Shown piece by piece: positions 1-14,700 of a stretch of 64,000 nucleotides of DNA (its first letter is position 1; each line of letters opens with the position of its first letter). The notes under the pieces were generated by a model, which worked only from the letters and a program-made list of their open reading frames with translations, did no database searches and was not told the DNA's origin. A program made the position numbers and the translations under genes. This DNA comes from Prochilodus magdalenae (Eukaryota > Chordata > Actinopteri > Characiformes > Prochilodontidae): assembly GCA_024036415.1 (NCBI GenBank), contig JAMWET010003098.1, forward strand, positions 1-64,000, in the 5' to 3' direction.

Positions 1-2300
1 GGGGTTTCGCTTTACAAAGCCTGTGTTGGCGAAGGAAAGGATTTGCAGATGGCGACTGTTCGGGTTTTTAATCTCAAACTCTGACTGTGTTCTCCTATGC
101 TAAGCTGCGGTTGTTGCATATTTCGTGCACACCAAAACATTTATCAGTATTGCCATACGGTGGCAATTCTGATCCTTTGTGTTGTGGTTGACCCTGTAGG
201 AGGATGGGTTTCACCTCTCTTGAGTCTTGGTCTCCTTTCTAAGTTTCTTCCTTCTATTTTTTGCTTTCCGAGATGTCACCTTTGGAATTAGCTCACTAGG
301 GGCTTGGACCCCAGACTTAACTGTAAAGCTGCTTTGTTTGTAACATCTATAAATCAATTTGACCTTGACTTAACTTAAACGAGTTTTTACACAAAAAATG
401 TAAACCAAGACTACGAGAAAATCCCGAGAAAAAACATAAAATCACAGCTTTTAAAAAGATCATTGAATTTATTGAAGGAAAACAAACATTGGCATACATC
501 TGGTAGTCACCTAGGTCTGAAAAAGCAATTTCACCTTTCACACTTAATAACTGGTTATGCCACCTTCAGATAAGCAAGCAGCTATCCATGAGATGAAGAT
601 CCAGCATTTCACATCACCATGGAGGAGAGTTATGGCCTACTCCTTTTTGCTAAAATGCACCACATTGGTTTGCCTGCGTCAACATGGAAATCCGGCTCTT
701 TTATGATCTTTGTCAGAGGCAGTCTCAAAAGACTCCAGTCAGAGCTACGAACCTTCATAACCTTTCATTTTGTTTCTGTTGAGGACATTTCAGAGATGGA
801 CATATTCTTTGTGAATCGGATCGATGGTGTTGGGAAGCATGCACTCAAGTTGGGCTTGAGCTTCAAGATCACGGACTGTATGAACAACAGACCATTTCCG
901 CAGGATTTGTGCTGATACAGACGTAGAAGTTCATCGGTTCTTTTCTGGGATGGCAACGGGTTGCCCAGGCCGCTGATTAGCAGCAAACGCATCCCCACAC
1001 CATCAGATGACGACCACCATGATGGCACTGTCAGTTATGATGTTATGCTGTAGTTGGTGGAATCGCGTGTGTTAGATTATGCCAAATCGGAACAGGGGTA
1101 CCCCGACGAAGGTCCACTGGACGGACGCAGACAATTCGGGTTTAATACATTTTTCCAGGAAAAAAGGAAAAAATAAGTCCAGTCTGGTTAGGCCGCTCCC
1201 GGTGTTCGCAATGCTTGTTTACCGTTGCAAAGTTTCCCATGGAGTACCCATTTCCGCCCCCAGGTTTCGGGTATTAAAAATTTGGGGATCATGAATTCTG
1301 ATGTTATGCTGAGGCAAACAAGGCACCCAGAGAAATTGTCGATCTTTAATTTCCTATTTTTATAACATAATCAACTTAACACCGGTTTAAAATGAAAATG
1401 TAGAGAGACTGTGTTATGAGCACCCAATTATTTGACTAACTATTCAGGAAAGAGATGAGAATGGAGTGGTAGGTATTACAGGACATCACAGGGTGCGACG
1501 TTCACTAGCAGGAAGGGGGGAGAGCCAGCTGGGGTAACAGGGTTGGTTTTGGGTTGAAAAAGCCATGATCGACGGTAGAAACAATTAATTCAGGATAAAC
1601 TGCTATATTTATTAGGTTATGGATAGATTTAGTGGTAACGATCATTTGAAACCCAGGCAACTGCTGTTACAGTGTGGTGAAATGAAATTGTCAGGATGAA
1701 TTGAGACCAACAACAAAGGAGGCCCAAAAGTGCTTGGGGCGTGTAGAAACAAAAAAAAAAAAAGGGGGGGGGGTGGTTCCACTGCCTTCCATTGGCATTG
1801 CTTGTTTTTCTTCAGACAGTGACAACATATTAAAAGGCATACATCAAAAAAAGATCATAGAAGACAATCTTTTGTCATATTTATTTCTGACCACATTTTG
1901 AAGTTATATAGGAAGATAAGGACGTCTTTTGTTGTTTAGGAGTTCTACTCCTATTTACAATTCACAACAACCAACCCCACAATGTGGAGGCTCTGTTTTA
2001 GCCTGGCTTGCCCGGTAAGGTGGAGTTGTTGCTTGGAATGAACGACATGACAGTGTACGCGTGTGGGGGAGGAATAAAAGTACAGGTGTGACAACGATGT
2101 CAGTTTGAAAACTTCATTAGAATCGTACTGGTTTTCTGCGTGAAGCTGTTTATGCATCGAAATTAAGAAACCCGTATTTTAGTTTATATTAAAGCTTATT
2201 TTCCTGCCGTTAACTGCACCGTTTTACTGCACCATTTGGTCATTAAATGTCGCAGTCTCCTCTCTTCATACACCTCCCTTCTCCCTCTCTCTGTCTGCAG

Positions 2301-2754
2301 ATGTTTCGGTGAGCCTGCTGTCATTGGTGGTGACTGCCTGTGGCCTGGCCTTGTTTGGCGTCTCCCTCTTTGTCTCGTGGAAACTATGCTGGATTCCATG
2401 GCGAGAGCGAGGCCTCTCTCCTGGCACCAAAGAGAGCCAGCCAGACCCTCACCCTCACCCACCTCCTCCGCCCCTTCAGCCGCAGCCCATTTACACAGAA
2501 GTGGATGCAACCCTCGACCGCCGGAACCATCCGCGAGGTTCGGTGGTTAAGGAGACAACGGTGCCTCCAACACCGGTCTCTCCACCTCCGCCCGCATCTC
2601 CTCCACCTGTCCCGGTGCCTGAGGCAGCCCTGAAGATCAGTCACACTTCACCTGACATTGCCCTAGAGGCGGAGTCCAAAGCCGGGGAGAATGGTGTCTA
2701 TGGCAACAGCCGCATACAGAGACAGATCACTGATCCGTCCTCCACCTGTGTCCG
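2301..2754 (+). CDS. syt10: syt10 exon 2: membrane segment and proline-rich linker
   Basis: The acceptor is a pyrimidine tract ending CTGTCTGCAG at 2300; the donor GTCAGT starts at 2755. The exon starts with the last two bases of a codon (phase 1) and ends with two bases of an Arg codon (phase 2). It encodes residues 1-152 of the visible protein. A hydrophobic segment ([20 protein letters not shown] and four more residues) is followed by the juxtamembrane K-LCW-PW motif typical of Syt3/5/6/10, whose cysteine may be palmitoylated. The linker carries two proline-rich runs (residues 48-63 and 89-107) and then conserved KISHTSPD and IQRQITDP blocks. The reading frame stays open past the donor to a TAA at 2828-2830, but family comparison and exon 3 phase place the end at 2754. 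Confidence 0.88.
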
Positions 2755-5700
2755 GTCAGTGAGGTTTGATGCTGTGGGGCAGTTGTTAAGCCTAAGTGAA
2801 TACAGAGAAGCAGGTTCCTTCATCCTTTAAGAAATGTCCATCAGAGGTTCTTTAGTATGGGTGATGGTTCAATACAGCACCACATAGAACATACACATAA
2901 AACTAAAATACCATTTGAATGTTTGTTTGTTTGCTTGTTTGGATCACACCTCAAACGTAGCTGGGGACATAAGGGCATAAGACTGCAGAGGGGAGGAGTT
3001 TTGGGCATGGTCCTTCTCTCAAACTTCTTTCATAACTCTATTAGCACAGTTCACCTGCTGTACTTTATAAAAAAAATAATAAAAATATCTTGATGCCAGA
3101 TTTACCTGCTACAGAAGCAGTATGCTTATTCTGCCGTATGCGGAATGTTTAAAATTGTATACAAAGTCTTGAGATTAAAAGTAGACTAATACAAAAGATA
3201 TATTAAAGGTAAAATGGTCAGTTATGGCAGTTGTTTAGAGTACACAGAGTATTGTTTTGTAACGACAAATGCATATATATTTATATATAACTGCAAACCA
3301 TCATGTTATGTATATCATTAATCAGTTGTTGGAAGAAAACCTCATCTCCAATAAGGCAACTTTAAAGAGGAATGGAAAAAAAATTCATTAATATAACCAG
3401 ACTTTAGTCCAAGGAACTATGGGCTGCTTCTATTGGTTCATCAAGAAGTTTTCACACAATGTAAAGGACAGCTGGTGCTATCGAATGGTGTAAGAAAATG
3501 GCGATGCAAGGTTTGTTCCAATGGCCAACGATATGTTTAGGCATATTTTAAGCTTGTTCAAGTACACTTATGCATGCCAGAAAGATCTATTCATCAGTTC
3601 ATCTTTCTGTGCAGCCAACCGTCTTTCCAGTCTATTTGATGTAGGGTTCGTTCATTGGAAAAATGCCTGGACTTCTTAACATGACTGATAGCTGGCAGAA
3701 TATTTATTTTTGTGCTGTATGAAAGACACTCAAGCAGGCCAAAAAGATGCATTCATCAGGGGTTTTGCGATGCAGCCAAGCCTCTATCCAACCTATATGA
3801 TTCTCCTACAGATTTACCTGTAGAAGGTCAATAATCCTTCTCCTTGGTGTCTTTTATGTTCATAGGCAAAGCTCTATCCGGCGTCAGATGAACCAGTCTA
3901 ATCCTGACTTCATGGTAGCTCAGTTTCAAAGGCAAGACTCTCTGACAGGAATGAGTCTTGGCAGGCTTAAACCAGAGTTGTACAAGCAGCGCTCTTTGGA
4001 CGGCGAGGAGAACCGAAGTGGTCGAGGTAGTGCGTGTGGTCGTCTCCATTTCATCCTCAAATATGACTGCGATCTGGAGCAGCTTATTGTCAAGATCCAT
4101 CGTGCCCAAGACCTTCCAGCCAAGGACTTTTCCGGCACCTCAGATCCTTACGTTAAAATCTATCTCCTGCCTGACCGTAAGACCAAGCACCAGACCAAGG
4201 TGCATCGTAAGACTCTGAACCCTGTGTTTGACGAGGTCTTCCTCTTCCCTGTGGCGTATGCTGAACTTCCCACACGAAAGCTCCACTTCACTGTTTATGA
4301 TTTTGATCGTTTTTCACGTCACGACATCATTGGACAAGTGGTGGTAGACAACTTCCTGGACCTGGTAGACTTTCCCAGGGAGACCAAGCTGTGCCGGGAT
4401 ATACAGTACGTGTCTTCGGTGAGTAGTCTTCCACTTGCATTACATTTTCTGTAGAACCCTTATCCTACCATATGAGAGCATAAGCACATTACAGATTCAG
4501 TTAGGTTCAAACTAGGTTCCCAAATGGTTTTCAACATATGTTTCTCCCTAAAATAAATAAATAAACAAGGTAAGAAACACAAATACTTTTGTGGAGGATC
4601 ATGCCTGAAGCAATCTCCTCCATTCCAGGAATCGTCATCGCTACCATGTACCTTTTTTTCCCCCAGTCTTCTCCATATTCCTCAGTCCTACCTCTTTTTA
4701 ATCAAAGAAGGGGTTCGGATTTCCAGCTCAAGTAGAAGCTGCCCAGACCTGTAGCCCAAGTTCTCCAAGTTTTCTCCCCGTCTCTTCTGGATTGATTGCA
4801 TGGCCTGAAAAAATGTATTTTTAAACCATTACATCTCATGAAGGTTCTTTAAAAAGCTTCTTCACAGTTGCAAATTTCATTTTACGGAAATTGTTCTTCA
4901 AAGAGCCCTCCACTTAAAGGTTCTTTATGCTACCAAAAGTGGTTCCCATAAGGCACTGCTCGTCCTGAAAGCTTTATTTTCATGAACGCATGGCAGATGT
5001 TTACTTTTGCTCGAAATAGCACTTTACAGCATCATCATAATTGTTACTGAATGGCTTTACTTCCCCTATAACTCGCTACATAATAACCACAAGGCTCTGC
5101 AAACTGTAATGTGCAGACAATGGATAACTGCAAGTACTAAATGGAAAATGATTATGTTGCAATGGTGCCCAAGGGTTCTGGGTCCCCTGAAAAGTCCTTC
5201 CCTTTAAATTCAGTTCATGCTTGCAGAGCCAGTTGAATGCTAAAAGCTTGAAGTGGGTAAAAAGTAAATCTGAATTCTGTAGCACAGTGAAATAAAGTGG
5301 GGTTCAGAATATTTTTTGTTCCTTTGTTTCTGTTTTCCCAGGGCTCCGTATAGACACAGAGAATAAGTAAATGAGTGAACGAATTCAAACAGTAGATTGA
5401 CCAAATCTCTTCTCCCTTGGGTATATCCGTCAGAAATCACATACCGAGCCATTGATTTCAAATGTAGAAACGGCTTTACCATGGACCATCGTTCAGTATG
5501 TCAGGGAAATTTTCATCATTGAGTTTGAGTGGTCAATTTTATTGAATGTCAACGGCAAAAAACTGCACGTCTTTTGGTCTGAGATGAGCAAAGCCTTGCT
5601 TGCTCCAATAAAGAGGGGTGATGCTTATTTGCAGGTAAATAATTAACCATGCTTGTAGACATAAAAGATATGTCTTTAAAATACTGAATGCACCGAATTC

Positions 5701-8700
5701 CTAATGTGCTCAGATACAGAGCACTAGTAGGTTTACCAGCCAGTCAGTTAGTTAGTTTCCTCCACTTTGTGGCAAAAAAAAACAAAAAAAAGGATTGAGC
5801 AACTGTAAGAGGCATTCATTTATATAAATTATGGTCAAAACTGCCATTAAATATAATGTACCAGGCATCAGTCCCCCTGGAACTAACAAGAGCTGCATGG
5901 GATGGTGGGAAGGTGATGCCCAAACTGAGGCAGAGCAGTGGGCTCAGGAGGTGGGGTTTGTGGACAAAGCACCATCCAAACACCACTAGTGGCTCTTATT
6001 GTCTTCCTCGAGTCTATCGTGGCTGTCGATCTACACCCACCGTTTCTTGTGGCTGGCGGCTTACGCCCACCATCTCTGGTGGCTGTCAGTAGCATGTGTC
6101 GTCCACCTCCTTGACACTTCTTGCAGCTCTCATTGGTCCACAGGGGAAGAGACACCTGAGTAAATTCATGTTTAGATTTCTTGTACGGCACCAAAATAAA
6201 TAAAAAAATACACACACAAAAAATAGTTGCACAAATATTCGCACCCAGAAGGAATCAACAGACAGGAATACGTCTTGGTGGGTAGGTTTAAAATTGTGAG
6301 ACATGTGAATAATTAAAGATAGGTTTTCATGCTCGGCTGCACATTTGGAATAAGTAAGGGCGTTATCACTTTACCTGACTGACCCAACAAGCATGATTGC
6401 AGACATACAGCGAGCAGTGATGCCCTCCATGAATCATCCAGTTAGTGCCAGCACCATTGACAGACAGCTGCACAATGCAGCACTATATGCACACAGACTA
6501 TTACAATGACTGCCCTTAACACCACATCAACGTTGCTTTAGACTGCACTGGTGTTGTACCAGACTGTAATGAAGTGACTCAGATTGGCAGCAGGTCATCT
6601 TCAGGTCCTGCTTTTGTTTTAGTGGAGACATCCCGTGTGGAGGCACCATGGTCAGTGCCAAGATAAATGGTTTGCACATGTCAAGGATTGCTGGAAGGAC
6701 TATTACAGGACACCATTAGGAACCTCTGCAACTCCATACCAAGACGTCTGGCATGTTGTGTGAGCAAACATGGCGGCCCAACACCATACTGAGACACGCT
6801 ACTTCTGTATATGTAGCTCAATAAATATAGCCCATATCAGTCTACATTTATCATCATCTATTGCTCCTTTATCTTCCTTATGAATAGCACTGCTATCAGA
6901 CACTTCCTTCTAGGTGAAATGATTCTTTTGGTGATAAGTGTATTTTGAACATCATACAGCGACAGCTAAATATAATGCCTTAAGAATATCTGATGAGGTC
7001 AATGAGGAGTTCTGGACTTTGGGTGGTCAGTCCAAAGTTGTTAGTCTAGTTTCGTTGTGACAGATGAGTACCAGCCTACAGTAGTGCTGTATTGTATGTG
7101 ATTTCCTTTCATTAAAGTCATCTCTCCTACTCCTCCTCCACCCCCTTCTTCTTTTCTTGGAATTACTGCTCTCTTTTTTTCCCCCATTCCATTTTCTCAT
7201 TCTTGGAGCCTTTATGTGCATCACCTCATCAATTTCTCACCCATCCTTATCATTCTCTCTCTCATTTTTCTCCTTACATCAGTAGGAGTCCCCTATCTTC
7301 TGTGTTGAATGGGTTTGGGAGCATGCTGGATGCTAGCTGTTCTGTGAGGCAGATAAGCGTGGGAGTCAGGGGGAGGATGGTGCAGGTGTAGAAAGACTGA
7401 GTAATTGCTTTTCCTAAATGCTTTTTCTTGACTGGATCTTATGGACAAGGCCGGTATTTGACCTCCATTGGCTACACAGGGCTACTTACAGGATTACAAG
7501 ATAATTAAGGATAATGATTAAGCCTGAATGCATCGAGAAGCGCTTTTTATTTGATTTAATACATTTTAACGATCACAAATCGGTCAAACTGCAGTGGCTT
7601 AAGGTCACCTTTCACCTTTGGTGTTTGCGAACAATTTGCACAGTGATTCCAATTTCAGTACAGATCAATTAAATCTCTTCCAAGGAAAGCGCACACACAC
7701 ACAAACACAAACACACACTTTAAATTTGGTATGGCTAGATTAACTGCTGTGGTTCATGTGGATTCAAAGCTATTGCTTGATTAACATATACGTTCAGTAT
7801 GTTTACTGTAATGAGAGGGAACAAATGGCAACCCCATGACAAATCATGCATGCATGACTTCATGCTCAAACTCTAATAGTGAACTGTAAATGGGTGTGGC
7901 AATAGAGCTTCTGTCTCTGCATGTAAGGAGGATGGAGAAACACTCTTGCTCCACTTCAGTCCTCTTTAGCCTCGTTCGTTCAAGGTAGAAGAAGTTAAAA
8001 TTAACCATGAATGTAATGAATCCACGGACCCGAACCTGTAAGCAATCCATGCCTATACAAGTTATGCTGCTGCTGATGATGGTGGTGGTGGTGATGACGA
8101 TGACATATGCACTTAGCATTCATGATTTGTCTGCTGCTGATGACCTTTATCTAATTAGCAGCCTGAATACATTATTCATCAAGTGACTCAATTAGAGAGC
8201 ACAGAACAGCCAGACCGCCACAAACAAACCCTTCTAATGACACCTTAACAAATCCATTGTCCGCATCAGTCAATAGTACAGATCAAGATAAATGTATAAT
8301 TAAATGTGGGATGTTAATTATGCCACTGCAGCTCTGCAAAGAAAGTCTTCAAGTCAAACTGAATGGCTGTGTTTACGTTGTGACTGCTGATTCCTATCAC
8401 CACTGCTGTAAAGAATTCTGAGTCTGTAAATTTCTCTACTGAGCTCTACTCAGTATAGACTGTGTTTACAACTCATTGACCGAATTAAGGTTGATATTGG
8501 AACTCAACATCATACCTACAGGACTCCGTGCTTCTTCAGGCACCCCAGCTTATGGTTTCCTTTCCACCTTAAATGGTGTAGCAGTTACATTTGGGGAGCA
8601 CAGTTTTTTGTTCAAACTTTTCTGTTTCACCTTAAATGGTGCAGCTGTTAATTCAAGTGCCAGATTGCAAGTGAGCCATTATATAAGGGGAATGGGAAAA

Positions 8701-11700
8701 TACGATAAGAAGCTGGCAAACCTGACTTTAGCCTCACTCTAGAAGGTCTTTCCACCCCTGAAACAGCATTGGTTCATTTTTCATTTACAAAGCCAGGGCT
8801 AATTATGCACACCAGATTTGTTTCCAGCATGCACACAGATTGGACAGCTAGTGGAGTGTGAGGACATATTCCAGTTCGATTCGGCATGGACTGGACAAGT
8901 TACTGGATGTAGACCTCATTAATTTTCTGCCACTTTTATTAAATAATTAAACAATTGGGCCAAATTTGGTGGATGGCTTCCTTGGCACAATTCTGACAAG
9001 ATGGTAGACCTGTATGATTATATACCAAAATACACCTACTTACATACATCTACTTCCTTCACACCATGTCCTTTGGCATGCCCAATGCAATCTTTGAAGC
9101 CCATTACACACGTTGCAGGTATTCATAGCCTGACCATCCTCTTGAAGTGCCATCTGCAGGAGCCTGAATTTACTACAAACTTAAACACACAAGGGGAGTC
9201 CGGGGGGCCTATTTCAAATTTTGAGGAAAATAACCTCACCGAAACGATTCACAGTCTATTATTTTTCACTTAATGACCTTGTCTACTTTTTTAAAATACT
9301 GAATAAAACACCTAAAATAATATTTATGTAATACTAAAATCCATACTGTGGGAGTTAATCACTCTTTATGTGGCAGATGATTCTTAATTTCTGTACAGTA
9401 GTGTAAATATCCCTTTTCCTTTAACAAAATAATCCCCATCTCCTAAAAACAGCATTCTGTCAAAAATCACCTTATACTGGTTTGAGAACTGGGTTCTATT
9501 AACAATCAGATTTAATTGAATGCATACCAAGGTACTGCCTAATTGCTCATCATGCACATTAATCATTATCAATTTTATTATTATTATTATTATTATTATT
9601 AAATCAGTACTACATAATACACCTTAAAGGACCCATATCTTTCATATTACTGTTGTTAGAAACAAAACCATTTTTCATTTTTTTGACAGAATTTCAAAAA
9701 GGTTGCTACCCATGTTACATAATACAAACCTAATTAATGCCCCAAAAGTAATGCTGCTAAATGACTTGGAAAACAGTCTGGTCACTGCGTTTTCACTTGT
9801 GTTAAAAGTATATTCTTTCATTTTGGAGATTTAGTTTCAACAATGGCCATATCCTTATATCCTATCCCTTTGTGATATTTATGTGGTTGCCTATACAAAA
9901 AATACCCACAATTCATTTTTACATGACCTTTATTCTACCCTTTTTTAATCCCATAAAATGAACCAGGCTGTTATCGTTACTGTGACTTTTACGACTGACA
10001 TATATAAGTTATATTTCGTTCTGATTGACTTTTTCCAATTCCGATTTCCCTCATTCAAAAAGCAGAACCTTCAGCATGAATAGTGAGGCTAAACTGCCGT
10101 AGGCGAAAAAGACGGAGGTATGTAAATGTGTAACCTCAAAAGCAGTGAATTCAAAAGGTTTCATATGCCTTCATTTCCACCTATGGACTGGAAATTAATA
10201 TTGCATAGTGAAACTTTAACACTCATATCAAACTCTTGTACTGTTTCAAAAATACAAGGAGATACATGTGTGTTTGTCAATGATATGGACCCATATGATT
10301 AGATTGGAAATATAAGGGGTTAAACTAATACTTTTTTGTTCCTGTTCCTGTCTGAATGCTTCTTTTTCTGCAGCGTGAATATCTATATGCAACGGGAGGT
10401 GTGGAGCGATTTACTATAATCAGTGGAAAAAGGTTTCTCTGACAGCCGCAAGTTCTTCATCTCTGGTCGTTTGGTTCCCTGGTAGATGATTGACGTGAAC
10501 AGAATTTGAGACATATTTCCTCTTGAATATTTGAAGCACATTTCCTCTACTACTTTAAAATCACAAGGCAGGTTCCAGGACAGAAGTGTAACATGGCCAC
10601 AAGCCATTGCCTGGAAAATCGTGACCAGGATTGCTTTAACGTGGTGACTACATAACAGTAATGAAATGCTACTGCCTTCACATATGTGCTTCTATGCAGC
10701 TGAGTCTATGCTGACATGTTGGCACAGGGAGTCTGTAATTGCTTTCTTTCCTGTTCATGCTAGAACGAAAGCAGTGGTACTCTACGCACTTATGCATCAC
10801 TTTAGAGTGATTCATTTTTAACTAAGTAAGCAATAATCAGTGACATGCTGTCATAGCAGTGTAAGTAGCATTCACCTTGATTCCAGTCACATAACAGTTC
10901 AGTAATGACAGCAGCCATAAAAAAAAAGCCACGCTATTGACAGTTATGTTTCATTCCAGACAGTTTGAGAATCCCACACCCCTGTAAAATGGAAGCTTAA
11001 ATGCCAATCTGTGCCCTCGCTTCCAGCATATCAAAACAAATCAAAGCATTATGCTGCCATGAGATTGCAGGGTTGCAGAGGGGCCTGGGCGTGCAGACAA
11101 CCAAACATCTATTTTTGTCCACCTTTGCATGCAGATTGTTTGAGGCAGAGAAAATATCGATATTTCCTGGAGCTCACTATCCTTAGGAAGAGATCATTAG
11201 AGGGGCCTCTATAGCCTCAAGCCACAGAATGCTGTCACTGAGGTTTTGACTATTGGCAGCTTTGTTCTTGGACAGCGATGATTTAATGCAAAGGCACTGT
11301 AACACGATGTGGAGAAGTAGAAAGGAAATTATCAAGTGCACATTTCCGTCTTCTGTCTTTCTCATATGGCCAAGGGTATCATTTAAAATATCAGCAAGCA
11401 AAGTCAAATTGATTGCAGCAATTGCCCTTTCACACATGTTTTGCACTCTGTAAACTTGGAAACAGGCTTCTTTCTGTACTGCACCGATCTTTGTGCACCA
11501 CCAGGGTGACCTTTTTCTTCTCACGAATGGTGGAAGAAGTGTCATTTCCTGCTGAGTGTGACCTCAAATGAACAGCGGGGTGCAGGTTTCTAATCTCACC
11601 CCCTTTTTCCAGCCATTACCTCCCTGGCTCTGCCTTCACCCCAGGGGTGGGAGCATTAGGATATGATCGGTAAATGTCAGAAGAGAATAGACTGTCTGGC

Positions 11701-14700
11701 TTAGACATGCAACCGGGGATACAAAGAGGATCATCTTGTTCCCCTAGGCTCAAAGAAGTGCCACAACTGCTCGCAAATATCCCCTCTCTCCCACGCGCTC
11801 CCCCTCTCTCTCTCTCTGGATTTTTTTTTATTCTACTCACTCTATTGCCTTCTGTCTATTTCTAGCTCTATTTCTTGTTCTGAGGGGTGACTTTACTAAA
11901 AGGTATAAAGATCATCCGGCCAGTCAACATACACATCCGCAGATTTTTTAAACTGCTATCCAAAATAGCAAAAACAAACAAAAACAAACAAACAAACACC
12001 AACATGGTAGAATAGTAGCAAATGCAAAAGACTAAGTTTCCTCCTGGCATTACAACAACCAGTATGTACCTCTCCTTTAGGTGTTGCATGACTTCAGATT
12101 TTTTTCGTAGACAGTTGAGTCATGTTAACATTGACTAATAGCTGATGGTGTCATGAATTACACAGCAGGAGAAGAGAATTCAAGCGATTAAAAAAAAAAA
12201 ATACTAAAACTTTATACAACAAAATCAGTGATGAAACCAAACTCCACTGGTTTGTAGAGCATGATGTGCCATTTCCAATGTGCCAAGGTCACAATGTTAG
12301 CCCTGAGGGAACCAAAGAATAGGACCCTGAATTTTGTAAATTTCAATCTGATTACATAACTAAAATAAGGGCAGTAGACCTCAAACTTAATAGGATTATA
12401 GGGTGTTATGCGCCATCTTTATTAGTACATGACATTTTATTGTAGTGTTTGGAAAACCCAGAAATAATTAAGTGTAGTTTCTGTTTCTTGAAGCACTGTA
12501 GGTCAGCGGAGCAATGTGCATCCAAATAGATCATGTAGTAGTATATGGAGTGTAAAGTGCCCTTTTCAACAAGTCTGGCTTTTGCAATGCTATCCTTCAG
12601 GAAGCCGGAGATAAGGGCTGTTAAATCAACAGGCTCATCATTAGCTAAGGTGTCCGCCTTAATCACATGATCAGCTGATAGTGGATCTCAAGCTTAAAGC
12701 ATCATCGCCATGCAGAAAATTCAAAAATCAACTAGTCTGTTGAACGCCTACACCCCACCATGAGGGAATCTTTAATGTTTTAGAAAAAGCATTATGTAAG
12801 AATCTCTCGAATAACGTATTCATGCCCTTTTCATGCAGTAACTGTGTGTGGTAGCTTTCAGAGGCACTAACGCCTAATGACTGGTTCCTATCACCAACAC
12901 TGAATAATCCTGAATCCATCCAGAGTGGTTTGACATGTTACATTATGGAGAATCTTAGAGAATCAAGCACGTTAACACGTAAAAGCAGAAGTGACCCCTT
13001 AGATTAATTTAACAAGACTTTATCAAACTGATCCTAGTTCATTTGTCTTGACCTGTGAATGCTCCGTCCACAATTTTTATTCATAGTAACTGTTGCGAGG
13101 TAGGAGAAGCTTAAGTGAATGCTAACAAAAACCACATTCAGCTCAACAAGACACTCACATTTGGGTAATCCATTTTGTACCCATTTTCCCCCATATTTTG
13201 TCATTGCCAGTTCCGTCCTCCCCTGATTTTACCCAAGGCTAATAGCTAGAATGTGCTTCCTTTGTGAAAGCAAGTAATTTCAGCGTTGTTGGACAACTGG
13301 CAATTCTGTTAACGAGGCCCGCATTGGCTAGCATCGTGCTCAGTGATGGGAGGAGAGGGATGGCCATCTTATGCATCCAGAAAGTACCGTTAATCATGTT
13401 CTCTAGGACTCTCACCACATCTGGCATTGTCAAGGCTGATCTCTCAGTCTCACCATAATTAGTGATTTGTACTTGTAAATGAGCTGACATTAGCATAGCG
13501 GCAAAAGCATTGTCATTTCCAACTTCCCTAGATTTGATCAGATACAAAAACATTGTCCAACTCAGTATTGAAGCACTTTCAAAACATCACATAGCAAATC
13601 GTACCCCCAACCTATATTCATTAGGCTGATTGGAATTTTTCGGCAAGGTTTGTCAAACAGTAGAGGAAAGAATCCTGGAGTCCATTCCGTACACCTGTCC
13701 ATGAGAAAGAAAGAGGTTATTCTTTTGGAAGCGACTGGCCTTGTGGTCTGCTAAACTGAACTATTCATGTCCTTTTTTCCAACATTCAATGACATACAAG
13801 AAAAATTTCTTAATTAAACTCTGCATACTAAGTACTGAAAAAGCTTTCATTGTGAAAAGCTGGTGAATAGGTGCAAGAAAAAATACCTCGCCTAGATTCA
13901 CACGCTTGGTATTTTGAGAGCAAGTGTTAATGTGGCTGTTTCAAAAATGGAAAGTGACGCTCGTGGTGAAGAGAGCTGTAGGAATCTACCCTGAAAAAGC
14001 AGGTGGCTTTGGTTTCTCATCTGTTCTCTACTTTTTAATCTGATTTCTGGAAAATGATGTTTTTGGAGATTGCTGCTTATTAAGTATAAACAGCACTAGC
14101 AGTGAATGAAATATGTTTGGATTTGTAATGCGCTGAAGTCATTTTCTAATCCCAGAACAGCATGAGTTATGCAAATGACTTTGTTTCTCTTCTCAGGATA
14201 ACGTGGATCTGGGGGATTTGATGTTCTCTCTCTGTTATTTGCCCACTGCCGGTCGACTGACCATAACAGTGATAAAAGCACGCAATCTGAAAGCCATGGA
14301 CATCACAGGAGCTTCAGGTATATACATAGAGTTAGGATATCTTTTGTGGATTCTTGGTTTAAAGGAAATTGTTTTTTTTTTTTATTGTATAAGTTTTTTT
14401 TTTACTAGCTTGGTATCCTTTTGAAAATAGTATACAAGGACAGAGGTAAAAGATCTAGTGAGTGTCATTTATTTAAAGCAATAAATTTGAGTTTGACTTT
14501 AATGTTGACTACGCTCCTCGTGCCAGTGCCTTTAGAAAAGGCCAGTGAAAAAGCAGCAATTAGTTTTGATTTAATGTAGTGTCTATTATATTTTGCCTTT
14601 TTGGTCTAACAGCTTTGTATGTGGGTTGATATTTATAAAGACATTTTGGCACATAATCAAATCCTCCACTTGCTTTAAATGCAACGCAATAAATACACAG

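Larger units (their letters stand above)
4419..14196 (+). other. syt10 intron 3 (large)
   Basis: This 9778-bp phase-0 intron separates C2A from C2B, with donor GTGAGT and acceptor TTCTCTTCTCAG. It holds a Tc1-like remnant (about 6228-6874), a transposase DNA-binding fragment (about 8880-9240), short simple repeats (7691-7718, 9575-9600, 11970-11997), a degenerate 30-bp tandem repeat (about 6012-6100) and a segment at 13300-13480 that recurs near 52.85 kb. The rest shows no convincing exon or RNA gene on either strand. Confidence 0.7.

Noticed and set aside
765..1028. Minus-strand frame with an MVWGC-like stretch in another frame, suggesting a transposase
   Set aside because: Only a few residues resemble Tc1 transposases and the rest does not follow, so I did not call an element in syt10 intron 1.
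1..2300. Search for syt10 exon 1
   Set aside because: No segment shows a luminal N-terminus ending in the required phase-1 donor. The A13/G10 run at 1751-1773 and short frames are non-coding; exon 1 is most likely upstream.
13239..13553. 104-codon minus-strand frame in intron 3
   Set aside because: Part of it recurs at 52.85 kb as a diverged interspersed repeat, so it is not a gene.
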